NCBI RefSeq assembly: GCF_010015585.1
Contig: NW_022985098.1
Location: forward strand, 65,897-129,896
Source of the DNA: Eremomyces bilateralis CBS 781.70
Taxonomy: Eukaryota; Ascomycota; Dothideomycetes; Eremomycetales; Eremomycetaceae
Reading direction: 5' to 3'
DNA length: 64,000 bases
The notes beneath the pieces are model-generated. The model was not told where the DNA came from, searched no databases, and worked only from the letters and a program-made list of their open reading frames with translations. A program made the position numbers and the translations under genes. Within the stretch, counting starts at the first letter, position 1. Each line of letters begins with the position of its first letter. Below, one piece after another: positions 22,177 to 32,195 of the stretch.

Positions 22177-23870
22177 ATGGTTTCATCCCGTATGCCCAAG
22201 TGGGGGGATTCAGAGGAAGAGCCTCGAGGAAGCGGGGAAGGGCATGATCAGGATCTGTCTGCACGAGAGCCAGATGAAAGGACACGGCTCCTTGCATCAC
22301 ATCCACGTCCTCCGCGGTCAGATGGGTATCTGGACCCAGACGACCCAGCCGTCAGTATCACTACCATGCTTTCCCTCCCTTCTAACAGAAAGTAGGTCTC
22401 CCCGTACAATCTGTGGACCATTCGATTCCTGCGGTATTTGACGGTATTGTTCCTATTCATCACCCTCATCTGGTGGATCCTCCTCCTGGTGTCGGTTTTC
22501 GCCTCCCCACCGGGCTTCCAATCGCGCGGCTCCGGGTTCACGCACTTCTCGTTCACATGCCTGACCATTGGAAATATCCTGGTATCTCTTTTGTTTTTTG
22601 CTTCACCGTCCCAGGCCATGCGAATCCTGGCCGCCGTGGTCAGCTTGTTCCTCCTTGTGGATATGATCCTCATCTTGGCAGTGTCAAAGCTTCGCATTGA
22701 GGAGGGCTGGGTTGGCATTGCGTCCGTTGTATGGGCATTCCTCATATCCGTCTGGTGCATAACAGTGGATCGGGTGGTCGCGTGGGGAAAGCAGGAGGAA
22801 GAGGAGAGGCTCACCGGGAGGCCCGAGACGCGGCGAACCGCCAGAGAATGGTTGTCAGTGTTGATATCCACAATAATTCTCAGCGTTTTTATAGCGATTG
22901 TCGTTCTCCTCACGGCTACCTTAAGTCTGAGAGCCAGAGATTCGTCGTTGAGGATGCAGGGACAAAAGATTTTGGTGGATGATGGCAAGTACGCCGTCCA
23001 TCTTGCCTGCGTAGGAAATGCGACCAACGCAGATGGCAAACCGATGCCAACAATATTGCTCGAGGCTGGTGAAGGTACTGTCGAATATGGTCTGGAACCG
23101 TGGGCATATAACTGTCTGAAAAATGGCACCATCTCGCGATATTGTTATTGGGACCGACCAGGCTACGTATGGTTGATCCCATCCTGTAGTGTCAATATCC
23201 ACAAGACTGACGGTCTGCTTAGGCTTGGTCAGATAATGCGCCATCACCGCACTCGGCGGGAATGACGGCTCGAGCTCTGATGGAGGCGCTTGCCATAGCG
23301 GGAGAGGACGGACCCTGGGTTCTTGTTTCGGCAGGCAAAGGTAGTATTGTCAGCCGGATCTTCTCAAGCAACAACGGACACCGGGTTTCCGGACTCATGT
23401 TGATCGATCCACTGCACGAAGACTTACTTTACAGGTTCGCATCGCCAGGCACAGGATTCTGGCTCTGGGCGTGGGGTATCATCTCACCTCTCGGTATCGA
23501 TCGGCTGGTGGGTGCCTTCTTCCGCGGCCGGACCAGGGAGGACCGTATCTATGGTCGCAGTGCATACCAAAGCGGCCGGTTCATCAAGGCGGAGCTGCAG
23601 GAGAGCCTTGTGGCTGATTCATTTACCAAGCAAGACATCTCCTCTGCACGCGTTATCCAAGACCGCTCGGCTCCACTGGTCGTCATGAGTTCAGGAGTCA
23701 GGGTCCGGAAGGATTCTGCGTGGGAGAAGAAGCAGAACGACCTCACGACCATCACCGACAACCTCGTCGTCTGGGATGTGGTTCCTAAGACTCCTCACGA
23801 GATATGGACGACTTACGACGGAAGGAAAGCCATGGAGAAAGACCTGAAGAAGCTTCTACAAGCTATTTGA
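22177..23870 (+). CDS. DUF2417 integral membrane protein with alpha/beta-hydrolase-like domain
   Basis: Fungal membrane protein, often annotated as a mitochondrial integral membrane protein; 530 aa. Exons 22177-22350, 22396-23166 and 23223-23870; introns of 45 and 56 nt with TCTAAC and GACTGAC branch sites. Splicing restores the family-like DPDDPA-VSPYNLWTIRFLRY and WDRPGY-AWSDNAPSPHSAGM. After an acidic N-terminus come five hydrophobic segments (exon 2), then a lumenal or matrix alpha/beta-hydrolase-like region (ILLEAGEG, SPHSAGM, LMLIDPLHEDLL, and a C-terminal TPHEIW with the His). The nucleophile elbow reads VLVSAGKGS, without the normal GxSxG serine, so hydrolase activity is doubtful. The first intron's donor is the unusual GTCAGT. 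The biological role is unknown. Confidence 0.85.
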
Positions 23871-24530
23871 AGCCGACAGGAAACACACTCCAAGATCCGC
23901 TCTTGGGTAAAGTGTCCCAACTCTCACTCCTCCTCAACCCATCCATAACTTGCGTCTCTTGGTTTTGTTCTGGCCGTGTCTGCATATAGCGTGGGTTGCA
24001 ATTTTCGTTTCTTTGTTTCGTCATCGTGAATGTCTTCTGGTTCTCTGCGAGCGCGTTCTGGAGGAATCGGCGCAGGCCGGCGCTATATCATTCATGTGAT
24101 CTCTTGGTTTGAGGCGTGATCTAAGTGTTGAGCATTGCTTTCCCGTTCCGTTGACATCGAGAACAGTTCCGCTGTTCATGTTCAGTTGATTCATTCTGTT
24201 CATGCATGAGACATGGACTGGATTGATGGATAAAGAGCGGCGTTGGCGCCTTGCGGCCTTCACGCTAGGAAATTTAGCACCGATGCAATTTAACATTCAA
24301 CCAATCATGTTTCAACTGTCCATCTCAGCATCATTTTGCTCGACTTCACATGATGGTCTGCTGAACAGAAATATCTCCGTTCGCAGTACTACCGAATCTC
24401 CGTTTGCAATGGTACTACATACCTATCTCGCAGTCAATGCAATTTACTGTATTTAAGTCCATCCTAATCACATAGATGGTTACTTGTAGCCCCTTTGTAC
24501 GTATCTTCATGGCTTTCTTCTAGCCTCAAC
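23871..24530. other. Intergenic
   Basis: 660 bp between the DUF2417 gene and the P450 gene. A TATA-like TATTTAA lies about 80 bp before the P450 ATG. Otherwise nothing recognisable. Confidence 0.5.
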
Positions 24531-26120
24531 ATGGAGAACCTATCGCTTTACACTGGTTCAGCTCTCCTCCTGGGGGCTGTCGTGATCTATGAAATCCTCA
24601 TCGATCTATCGACCCGGAAAGTCGACCCTAGAGAACCTCCCGTCCTTCGCTCGAATATTCCCTGGATTGGCCATATCTTGGGCATGATCATTCATGGCGG
24701 ACGTTACACTAAAACCGTCGGGACACGCCGCAAACTCCCTATATTCACGCTTCCCACGTTGAATTCCAGGACGTATGTGGTCACTGATGCAGCGCTAGCA
24801 GCGACGGTACAACGATCGAAATCGCTTTCATTCACGCCTTTGATCCCTATCCTTACGCAGAGGGTCCTGGGGTTGGATGACGATACGGTCAAGATCATCA
24901 GAAAGAACATTAACCGCGAAGACGGCCCTGGTGGCTTCGTTCCTGAGATGCATGACCTAGTATATTCCTCTTTGGCCCTAGGGGAGAGCTTGAACGAGCT
25001 GAGTTTGAGCGCATCGGCCCAACTTGCAACGGAGCTCACCCAGCACCTCCAGGAATCTGCGAAGAGCACGGATGGTATGGTGGTCGACTTATTGCACTGG
25101 GTGCAGCAAGTCGTGACCTATTCGACGGCCCACTTCGTCTATGGAAAAGAGAATCCAATCGCGGTAGATCCCACACTCGTCCAAAGTTTCTGGGACTTCG
25201 ACCACAACTTGGGAGGCTTGCTCGTCAACCTCATGCCTTCGATTACGGCTCGTAAGGCGTATCGTGGACGGGAGAGGCTCGCAAAAGCATTTGAAGAGTA
25301 TCTTGCCAACGGCCATCATCTTTCCGGGGCGAAGATTATCCAGAAGCGCATACAGATTGCGTCTCTAGCTGGCTGGACCTTGCCTCAGATTGCCCGATCG
25401 GAGCTATCATTCTTCTTTGCAGCAGTGGTCAACACCGCCATTACCAGCTTCTGGGTCATTCTCCATATTTATGCTCGTCCCGAAATGCTCCGTGAGATCC
25501 GAGAGGGGATCATGGGAAATGCCGTGACGGGACAAAACATCAGTATCGAGCGGTTACGAAACAACTTTCCGCTCCTCCTCGCTGTGTACCGGGAAGCCTT
25601 ACGTTTGGGCTCGGACAACTTTTCTACCCGTCTAGTCTTGCAAGACACCATCCTTGCAGACCGATATTTTCTTCAATCTGGGTCAATCGTGCAGATATCC
25701 GCTGGTATCATGCATGGCGCGAAGGACATCTGGGGTGACGATGCTGACCAATTTAATCCATCCCGATTTCTGGACTCCTCTAATGGAACCCTTTCAGCCA
25801 CGACGTCGGAAAAACCGACTTCAAAAACCGGAGCCTCGACACCAATACCAAAAATCCATCCAGCGGCATTTCGAGCATTCGGTGGAGGCGCCACACTCTG
25901 CCCCGGCAGGCACTTTGCAACCAACGAGATTCTCAGCTTTGTCGCTCTCGTAATCCTCCAGTTCGACATATCCAGGTGTGGATCTGCTTCTGAGCCCCTT
26001 GCTATTCCACCAAAGAAGGACAATGTATTGCCCGTCCACATCCTTGAGCCTGCAAAAGACGTTCGAGCAAGGATCAAACCGCGACAACTCATCGGACCAC
26101 GGTTCAAAGTAGTCTTGTGA
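24531..26120 (+). CDS. Cytochrome P450 (CYP7/CYP8-like)
   Basis: Haem-thiolate monooxygenase or isomerase, 529 aa in a single exon; substrate unknown. It has an N-terminal membrane anchor (YTGSALLLGAVVIYEILI), then a Pro-rich hinge (DPREPPV). The haem loop is FGGGATLCPGRHFA (Cys457), and the K-helix ExxR is present as YREALRLG. The I-helix reads FFAAVVNTAITSFW. It lacks the usual (A/G)Gx(D/E)T proton-relay motif and instead carries an Asn-Thr pair, as in CYP7/CYP8 (prostacyclin-synthase-like) enzymes. A Ser/Thr-rich insert (NGTLSATTSEKPTSKTGAST) precedes the haem loop. The ATG is 24531, since the frame upstream has no ATG. No biosynthetic partner genes are adjacent, so it is not clearly part of a cluster. 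Confidence 0.93.
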   Translation: MENLSLYTGSALLLGAVVIYEILIDLSTRKVDPREPPVLRSNIPWIGHILGMIIHGGRYTKTVGTRRKLPIFTLPTLNSRTYVVTDAALAATVQRSKSLSFTPLIPILTQRVLGLDDDTVKIIRKNINREDGPGGFVPEMHDLVYSSLALGESLNELSLSASAQLATELTQHLQESAKSTDGMVVDLLHWVQQVVTYSTAHFVYGKENPIAVDPTLVQSFWDFDHNLGGLLVNLMPSITARKAYRGRERLAKAFEEYLANGHHLSGAKIIQKRIQIASLAGWTLPQIARSELSFFFAAVVNTAITSFWVILHIYARPEMLREIREGIMGNAVTGQNISIERLRNNFPLLLAVYREALRLGSDNFSTRLVLQDTILADRYFLQSGSIVQISAGIMHGAKDIWGDDADQFNPSRFLDSSNGTLSATTSEKPTSKTGASTPIPKIHPAAFRAFGGGATLCPGRHFATNEILSFVALVILQFDISRCGSASEPLAIPPKKDNVLPVHILEPAKDVRARIKPRQLIGPRFKVVL

Positions 26121-26774
26121 TGTTGTTGGATACACTGTGGTTCCCAAAACTCTGGAATGTCTTTCGACGCCCACGACGACCATCCATTCCGTTCCTGCCT
26201 GAATTTATCAGCCTGGGTGTAGTGGAGAATCGAACGATACATTGCCTATTTTGGCTATTGTTGATCTTGACAATGGTCACTTGGTTGAATAAGACTGAAT
26301 GAGCACTGATATTGTTGACTTGGCTATGCCTGCGATGGAGGTAATTGGAGTAAGTGAGAATATGGGAGTCATTCTCTTTTATTCCGAAGATGAACTCAAA
26401 TCCAGCAAATTTGGAAGTCATGTTATTGATACTCGGACCTTACGTGTAAATGGCAGGCTGAATAGTCATCAGTGCGATAAGAGTTGCTCAGGGTCTCTTG
26501 TGTTGCAAATCATTGTGAATAACGCGGACAACAAACCACATGTCAAAGATGATCTTCAATTCACCCATTCACTTGGATTGCTATCACTTGCCGCACTGTC
26601 CGTTTCTTCTTCTACCCTCATCTTGCTAAATTTTCATACCTCATCCACCTCACACTCTTACCCTCACTTTTCCGAGGTCTCGTTGAAACCTCCATCCCTT
26701 TCTCACCTATTATCCTCTCCGACCTCCTTGATCCAAGCTCATCGCGATCGATAACCTGCTCAGACGCCATCGCC
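26121..26774. other. Intergenic, pyrimidine-rich leader near the 3' side
   Basis: 654 bp upstream of the RG-repeat protein. A plus-strand frame at 26299-26754 is open for 151 codons. Its 3' half is a C/T-rich tract typical of fungal promoters and leaders, and it has no motif, so I treat it as chance. Confidence 0.5.
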
Positions 26775-28970
26775 ATGTCGTCTGGAGTAAACAGATCTGC
26801 TCCGAGCGTCAACCCACTTAACGGACCCAATCCTCGTCCTCCTCGAGCACCGACGATGCAATCGGCTGGGTTGCCCGGTGGAGGACAGCCCGAGAATCTC
26901 AAGGTCAAATACGTCCCGCCGATCACTCCAGCCGAGAAGGCACAGTTCGCGAAATATTTGAAGAGCCAGAGGATCTTTCCCAAACAACTGAAAATTACCG
27001 ACTCCAAAAAGATCTATGCGAAACAGCTGTACCTTGGACCTTCGGCGTTCCCAGCTCAGGATTCCTCAGGCCGTTCGGTCCAAATGTATGCTGTCTTCAT
27101 CTTCAGCAATGGGTTTCATGGCGCGATGGCCGCGGGGACTGTGCCCCCAGGTGGCATGGACAACTTCCACTATGGGTTGCTTTCGACCTTTCCGTGCAGT
27201 CTGCACCCAGGCCAGAACCACTCTCACTTGGCCAATGTCCCCCTGTCACTGATCATGAGTGGGAATCCTCCTCCGCGGCACATCTACCTCTTCAACACCC
27301 AGGCGATCTCCCAAGTCAACGTCGCGGGGCCTGGCTTCGCGTATCAACAGCCCCATCTGTTCCGGATCATGAACAATCCCATGCAGCCGAACAACCACAA
27401 CGCTCCGCCAGGAGCGGGTACTCTCGCCCTCACTGGCGGTCAGATGCAACTCAACTTACATGCGAATGTTCTAAATGGCAACCAACAAGTGATCAACCCG
27501 ACGATGAACCAGCTTCCGAATATCGCAAACCCTCCGCACCTTCTTCAGCCGCAGCCTGGGCCGTTCGCTGCTCTCTTGAATCAAAATGCCCCGAACCCGC
27601 TCCAGCAAGCCGCGACCATTGTCCAGAACCAAGCCGGCGGTGCGGTCCAGCAGCATGTCGGCACGGCAATGCAGCAGCAAGGTGGTGGACATGCTCCCCA
27701 GAACCCAGGGCAGCCTACCCATGGTCACGTTGGTCAAGCTGCTGCTCATCACCAGGGGCATCCGGCGTATCACGCTGGCACCAACACTACTCATCAACAA
27801 GGGACTACAGTTCCTCATAACTCGGAGCATCCTACCCATAGCAACACCCAACAGTCAGGATCGATTGCTTCGGCGCAGCGAGGCCGTGGTAGCGGAGTTG
27901 CTTCTTCGTCGCGGGGACGTGGTGGCGGAGTTGCTTCTTCGTCGAGGGGTCGTGGCGGCAGAGTTGCTTCCTCCAGGCGTCGTCCTCGTCCCAGCAATGC
28001 TGCAGGTGGACCACCTCGACCGACTCAGTCCAACCGCGCTTCGAATGCCATGGCAGCTCCACACTCGAATGTGGCGTCCTGTGCGTCGTCATCAACCCGG
28101 TTCAAGGCCATCAACCAATCTACAAACTCGCAATACGATGCGGAGAGCGACTCGCCTCTCTCGTCGGTCCCGGACACGGACGAAGACATGGCGGACAATG
28201 GAGAAGGTTCGGCGTACCCGGGTTCAAAATTCACTCCGATCAACAAGCCGGTGGTGGAACATGCTCCTCTCGGGGGGGGGGGACCGATTGATCCGGATAG
28301 GATGGAGGTTGATGAGTCGGTATCTTCTGAATATGACCCTGAATCCGATCAGGATGATTACCCGGATTGCATTATTCAACGTCGAGTCAGGGACGAGTAC
28401 GGCAACAAGGTCGTGGTTATCAAACGGGGCTCCACCAACCACTTGGAGAGCGCATCGGATACCGATGATCATCCTCTGTCGTCGATTTATGCAGCAAAGC
28501 GGAAGGCGGCGGAAGCGAAGACACCAGCGAGTCGGCGTACCATCCGCGCTCCATCCTCCGAGTTGTCGCCCACGGAGTCATCCGACGGGGAAAGCATGAT
28601 TTCCGCTGGACCCCGAATGACGGAGGGAGGGGCAACTATGGCATCCCTTCGCGACGAATTCGAACTCAAACACGGTGACCAGGTTACGGGACCCGGGTTC
28701 CGTGCGATCACTGGCAATGGACCCACCGCAACAGGTCAGCGTGACAAGGCCATGTCGGCGAAGAGGGGAGGAAAGAAGCCGGTGGTTTCGTGGAGAGATG
28801 AGGTGGAGGAGGAGCTCGATACGGCCTTTAGCATGTTCTCGATGTCGAAAACTGAGAGGCAGAAGACTGTTGACAGCGGCAAGGGAGGGGAAGCCGAGCC
28901 CCCGACACCGATGGTGTCGCGATCGTTTCGTGATCGAAAAGCAGGCCGTGCCCGTAGCAAGCGCGTGTGA
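26775..28970 (+). CDS. Unrecognised fungal protein with RG repeats and acidic tail regions
   Basis: 731 aa in one exon; function unknown. Residues about 35-200 look folded (KYVPPITPAEKAQFAKYL, KIYAKQLYLGPSAFPAQ, MYAVFIFSNGFHGAMAAG), with regular hydrophobic spacing. The middle (about 230-360) is Gln/His/Asn-rich. A cluster of 11-residue repeats, GVASSSRGRGG-like and encoded by 33-nt near-identical units, spans about 27864-27980 and resembles an RNA-binding RGG box. The rest is acidic and Ser-rich with short Lys/Arg patches and ends in ARSKRV. An 11-G homopolymer interrupts coding at about 28272-28282. The ATG lies in a GCCATGT context. A nuclear or RNA-associated role would fit the composition, but nothing more can be said. 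Confidence 0.7.
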   Translation: MSSGVNRSAPSVNPLNGPNPRPPRAPTMQSAGLPGGGQPENLKVKYVPPITPAEKAQFAKYLKSQRIFPKQLKITDSKKIYAKQLYLGPSAFPAQDSSGRSVQMYAVFIFSNGFHGAMAAGTVPPGGMDNFHYGLLSTFPCSLHPGQNHSHLANVPLSLIMSGNPPPRHIYLFNTQAISQVNVAGPGFAYQQPHLFRIMNNPMQPNNHNAPPGAGTLALTGGQMQLNLHANVLNGNQQVINPTMNQLPNIANPPHLLQPQPGPFAALLNQNAPNPLQQAATIVQNQAGGAVQQHVGTAMQQQGGGHAPQNPGQPTHGHVGQAAAHHQGHPAYHAGTNTTHQQGTTVPHNSEHPTHSNTQQSGSIASAQRGRGSGVASSSRGRGGGVASSSRGRGGRVASSRRRPRPSNAAGGPPRPTQSNRASNAMAAPHSNVASCASSSTRFKAINQSTNSQYDAESDSPLSSVPDTDEDMADNGEGSAYPGSKFTPINKPVVEHAPLGGGGPIDPDRMEVDESVSSEYDPESDQDDYPDCIIQRRVRDEYGNKVVVIKRGSTNHLESASDTDDHPLSSIYAAKRKAAEAKTPASRRTIRAPSSELSPTESSDGESMISAGPRMTEGGATMASLRDEFELKHGDQVTGPGFRAITGNGPTATGQRDKAMSAKRGGKKPVVSWRDEVEEELDTAFSMFSMSKTERQKTVDSGKGGEAEPPTPMVSRSFRDRKAGRARSKRV
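27864..27980 (+). repeat. 33-bp tandem repeat (RG-rich coding minisatellite)
   Basis: About three consecutive units of a 33-nt repeat (unit begins GGAGTTGCTTCTTCGTCG), in frame with the protein and encoding VASSSRGRGG. The first copy is more diverged (IASAQRGRGSG). In-frame unit gain or loss would alter RGG dosage without breaking the protein. Confidence 0.8.
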
Positions 28971-29272
28971 TGTAATTGGAGAGTCAATTGAATGCAAAGG
29001 CGAGTGAGGGAGACGGCGTAGTTCCTATTGGGAGTTCGGGCAAGATGATGGGATTGGGGGTGTTGAGCGATACACCTTAGGGTCGTTGGAGGAGCAAATC
29101 GATTCAAGCACAAAACTGGAACATAGCACCAGGAACTTCTTGTACCTAATTAGGTACCTACTTTGTTGCAAGGTCGGTTTTACCTGACTCTGCTCTCCTC
29201 CGTAGATGAAAATGAAACTCGTTCCAATATTCTAGCAGTCTATGGCATATTGCGATCCGAGGAGGGCGCATA
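28971..29272. other. Intergenic between convergent genes
   Basis: About 300 bp of 3' flanks. It contains the perfect 16-bp palindrome GTACCTAATTAGGTAC at about 29142-29157. No gene. Confidence 0.5.
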
Positions 29273-30294
29273 TCATGAGTCTAGCCGTCCTTGGAATCCA
29301 TTGTCCAGAATGTCGATGAGTTCATCCAATCTACTCGCAAAAATCCATGAGCAAAGCGCTTGTTTCAGGGGAACTACCGAGAAGAAGCTTACCTGCGTAT
29401 CGTTAAATCCGTATGCTCATGATCCGCCAGCACCTGATTCGTCTCGTTCATTAGGAGTACCGTCGCCGCACCAGCCCGATAACCGGCCGTCATATCATCC
29501 AAGCTGTCTCCGACCATTATCACGCTTGCTGCACCATCGAGGCCCCATTCCGACGCGATATGAAGGATACCTGCAGGATCCGGCTTTGCCGGTCTGAATT
29601 CTCGTGTCACTATTGGATGAAAGTGGTGCTCGGTGAGGTATCGTCCAAGCAGATGGTTGACCGGGCCGCTATGGAAATTAGTGATTGCTGTAGCCGCTTC
29701 CTCGTCGAATGCTCGTACTCAAAGTTCCGGGTGCAAATCGCTTTGGGGATGCCCTTCGATTCGATATACGCCATCAGCATTATAAGTCCAGCTTGCGGTT
29801 TCTGTAGCGTCATCGCTTGCCGTTCGATTGCACGGATCTTCTCCATGGCAATTTCCTGTTCTTCGTCGGGTAGCGAGTAGATATGGTCGAGGATATCGGT
29901 CGGTTTCTCGATTCCAAGAGCATTCCTAGGCCACCCTCAGCTTTAACCCTATATAACAATGGCCATTGTTCATACCGCATCTCGCCGAACATGTAGTTCT
30001 GTGGCTCGCCTGGATCAGAAGCACATTAGAGGAGAGCAATGACGGATATATGATTGGGCAGCACGGAATTTTCAAAAACCAATCGACTGAAAATCTAATA
30101 AATAAGACAGACTGAATACGAATAATAAATGCGGCTTATTATATACGCTTCAAAGAGGAATCCGACATACAGAGTGTCCCGTCCATGTCAAATATTATGC
30201 CTCTCAAAGGTTTGAACTCCGTCCCTCCCGCATGAGCTTCAGCTGGCTGCTCGAGCGGAGCAAAGCGCCTCGGCCGAGAATGAGCTTGTGCCAT
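29273..30294 (-). CDS. HAD-superfamily phosphatase
   Basis: Mg-dependent phosphohydrolase of the haloacid dehalogenase superfamily, 232 aa, substrate unknown. Five exons: 30171-30294, 29976-30009 (34 nt), 29719-29925, 29393-29668 and 29273-29330. Introns are 161, 50, 50 and 62 nt. All four motifs appear in order after splicing: FDMDGTLC (Asp36, Asp38), Thr in ICTRNF, Lys in RPAKPDP, and GDSLDDM. The second exon restores CEPQNYMFGEMR, typical of the fungal/bacterial HAD-IA group, and a helical cap follows (NALGIEKPTDILDHIYSL). The ATG is at 30292-30294. The first intron (161 nt) is unusually long for this window. The gene is divergent from the next one across about 70 bp, so they probably share a promoter. 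Confidence 0.9.
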
Positions 30295-30367
30295 AGTAGC
30301 GAATCTTCTCAAGAAGAGCATACAGCAGCAGAGTATGAGTCTTATCGTGTTATGCTCTGGAGGGGGG

Positions 30368-31137
30368 ATGAAGACATCAAGTTCACCAATCACAGATGGT
30401 GTGTGAGTTGATGTGATACGGCGGACGAAGCGGCAATTCGCGCACTCCGAGTTCCTATTTATCAACATCAGCGGTTTTCCGGTTTGATGGCCAACTCGCC
30501 ACTGTCGTTCCTCCCAACTCTCAAGCTATTTCTCTTGCCAAACCTATACGGAACCCTGGCTTAAATGCACTGAAGACAATTGAAGATTCATATGTTACGC
30601 ATGGCGGCCAATGGAGCACAGCCGAGCATATGGGTTTCTATGAATTATGTTCCACCTCGAGGGTCATGCCAACACAAGTCTGGAATGATGGCCTCAAAAT
30701 GTCCTTGCATGAGGTTTATGATACATCCCTTGAAGGTGAGTCGAGATCCGGAAGCCAAGTCTTCTTAGTACGCTAATCCCCCTCTCCAGGTCGCCACATC
30801 TTTCGAATGCGATGGCTGCAACCACCACGCATCCTTCCACAGCATGGAGAACAAGGAGGAGGACGAAATCGTGAAGCGGTGGCGCGTGCAGGAGGCGGAT
30901 GAAGCATCGCAAGCCACCGGGAATAAACGAAAGCGACCGCGCAATCAGATCGAGTTTCAGAGCGCTTCGGGGGCGCTCAACGACAAGATGGACCTCGGGG
31001 GCGACACCCAAGTACGCGAGTTTGTTCCCGCTCCTAGCACGCGACGGACGAGAGGCAAAGCTGCGAAGCGGACGGCGCCGGTACCGGGTAGTGGCGATGC
31101 TGGCTACAAGGTTTATGAAATCTTGGACGAAGAATAA
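30368..31137 (+). CDS. Unrecognised fungal protein with CxxCxHH-type Cys/His motif
   Basis: Proposed 206-aa protein; family not recognised. The last exon (30790-31137) is well supported by composition: TSFECDGCNHHASFH, then ENKEEDEIVKRWR, a basic NLS-like KRKRPR, and an acidic end (EILDEE). The middle exon, from 30472, reads plausibly (FRFDGQLATVVPPNS, YVTHGGQWSTAEHMGFYEL). The first exon would be 30368-30398 (MKTSSSPITD), joined by a 73-nt intron. The second splice is the weak point. The strongest donor (GTGAGT at 30736) puts the exons out of frame, whereas GTTTAT at 30714 keeps the frame. Cys and His residues could bind a metal. Start and exon 2 end should be treated as provisional. Confidence 0.5.
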
Positions 31138-32195
31138 GGACATTAGCGAAGCAGTACGCGGTAGTAGAAAAGGGATGTCGCCTAGGCAAAGCTGGGGAGG
31201 TAGTTGATGGCGAAGACGGGTCAAGGGTTTGGCATTGCAACTAATCGAAGCCTCCTACTTATTGATAACAGATAAAGGGATAAGATTGTAAGATATCGAT
31301 GGGAATAGAGGAGTAAGCCACCCTCAACCAGTAACTAGCAGTTATTGACGTTCAGTTAGGGTCTCGCAGCAGAATTCGACAACACAATGTGGGACTGATG
31401 GAGAGATGACAAGTATGTATGAGAAGATCGGCAAGAACTCGATCTGCCTTGATTCAAAGTTACTGTATGATCCGATATGGAAGAGTTTCTCTGCCATTTT
31501 GTTGGTGGTCAGCTCCGGCGAGGTGGGAGCAGCCCTCAGGAGGCGAAAGGATTGAGAAGACCTTGTCTCGGACTAGCACATAGGCGATAAATCTACCATA
31601 GCTATTCCAACGAAATACAAATGTTAAACGGACTCCATTGCAATCAGGAGCCTTCGCCATTAGTCTCGTCAGCTGCAGTCTCAGATTCAACTCGCATACG
31701 CGAACTGCCAGCATCTATGCGCGATCGTACGGACGTCTAGCATCCATCTAAGGGATATTAGTCCACACGAAATCGTCTATATCTTCAGAGTAACAACCTC
31801 AGCCGTCAACGCCAATATCCCAAGCAACCGGCGGTCCACAATCGTCCGTCATAGCGAACGACCCGTCGTCAGATATCTCTTCAGCCATTCGAGCGGATGC
31901 TAACAACCGACTAGGTGCATTCGTTTTTGAAACCGACTCGTGAAACCAAGCGAAGAGTTCGGTGTCCCACTGGTATTCCGGAGCTAGATGCACTGCTATA
32001 ATCCTCCAGTCGAATCGCTTCCGCTGCATACTGGAGTTCGGGGTAGGCCTTCCTTCGTATCACATATTTCATGGATTCGAACCCACTCTCCACCAGTTGC
32101 ATATGCTCTTGAGGCTGACGGTCAGACCAGATTAGGCGACAGAGTAGGGTAAGCTACTATACGGTTGCTTTATTCTGCAAGAACTGTTGACCACC
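31138..32195. other. Intergenic, possible unrecognised minus-strand exons
   Basis: About 1 kb. Two minus-strand open frames, 31799-32029 (ATG at 32027-32029, MQRKRFDWRIIAVHLAPEYQ..) and 31460-31714, have protein-like composition, but I find no clean splice linking them and no known motif. They may be a small or decayed gene. Confidence 0.3.

Noticed and set aside
26299-26754. 151-codon frame upstream of the RG-repeat gene
   Set aside because: Its second half is a pyrimidine-rich promoter tract; no domain or signal.
32075-32105. GGTTCGAATCC on the minus strand, resembling a tRNA B box
   Set aside because: Flanking bases do not form a T-stem, and no acceptor or A box lies at the right distance.
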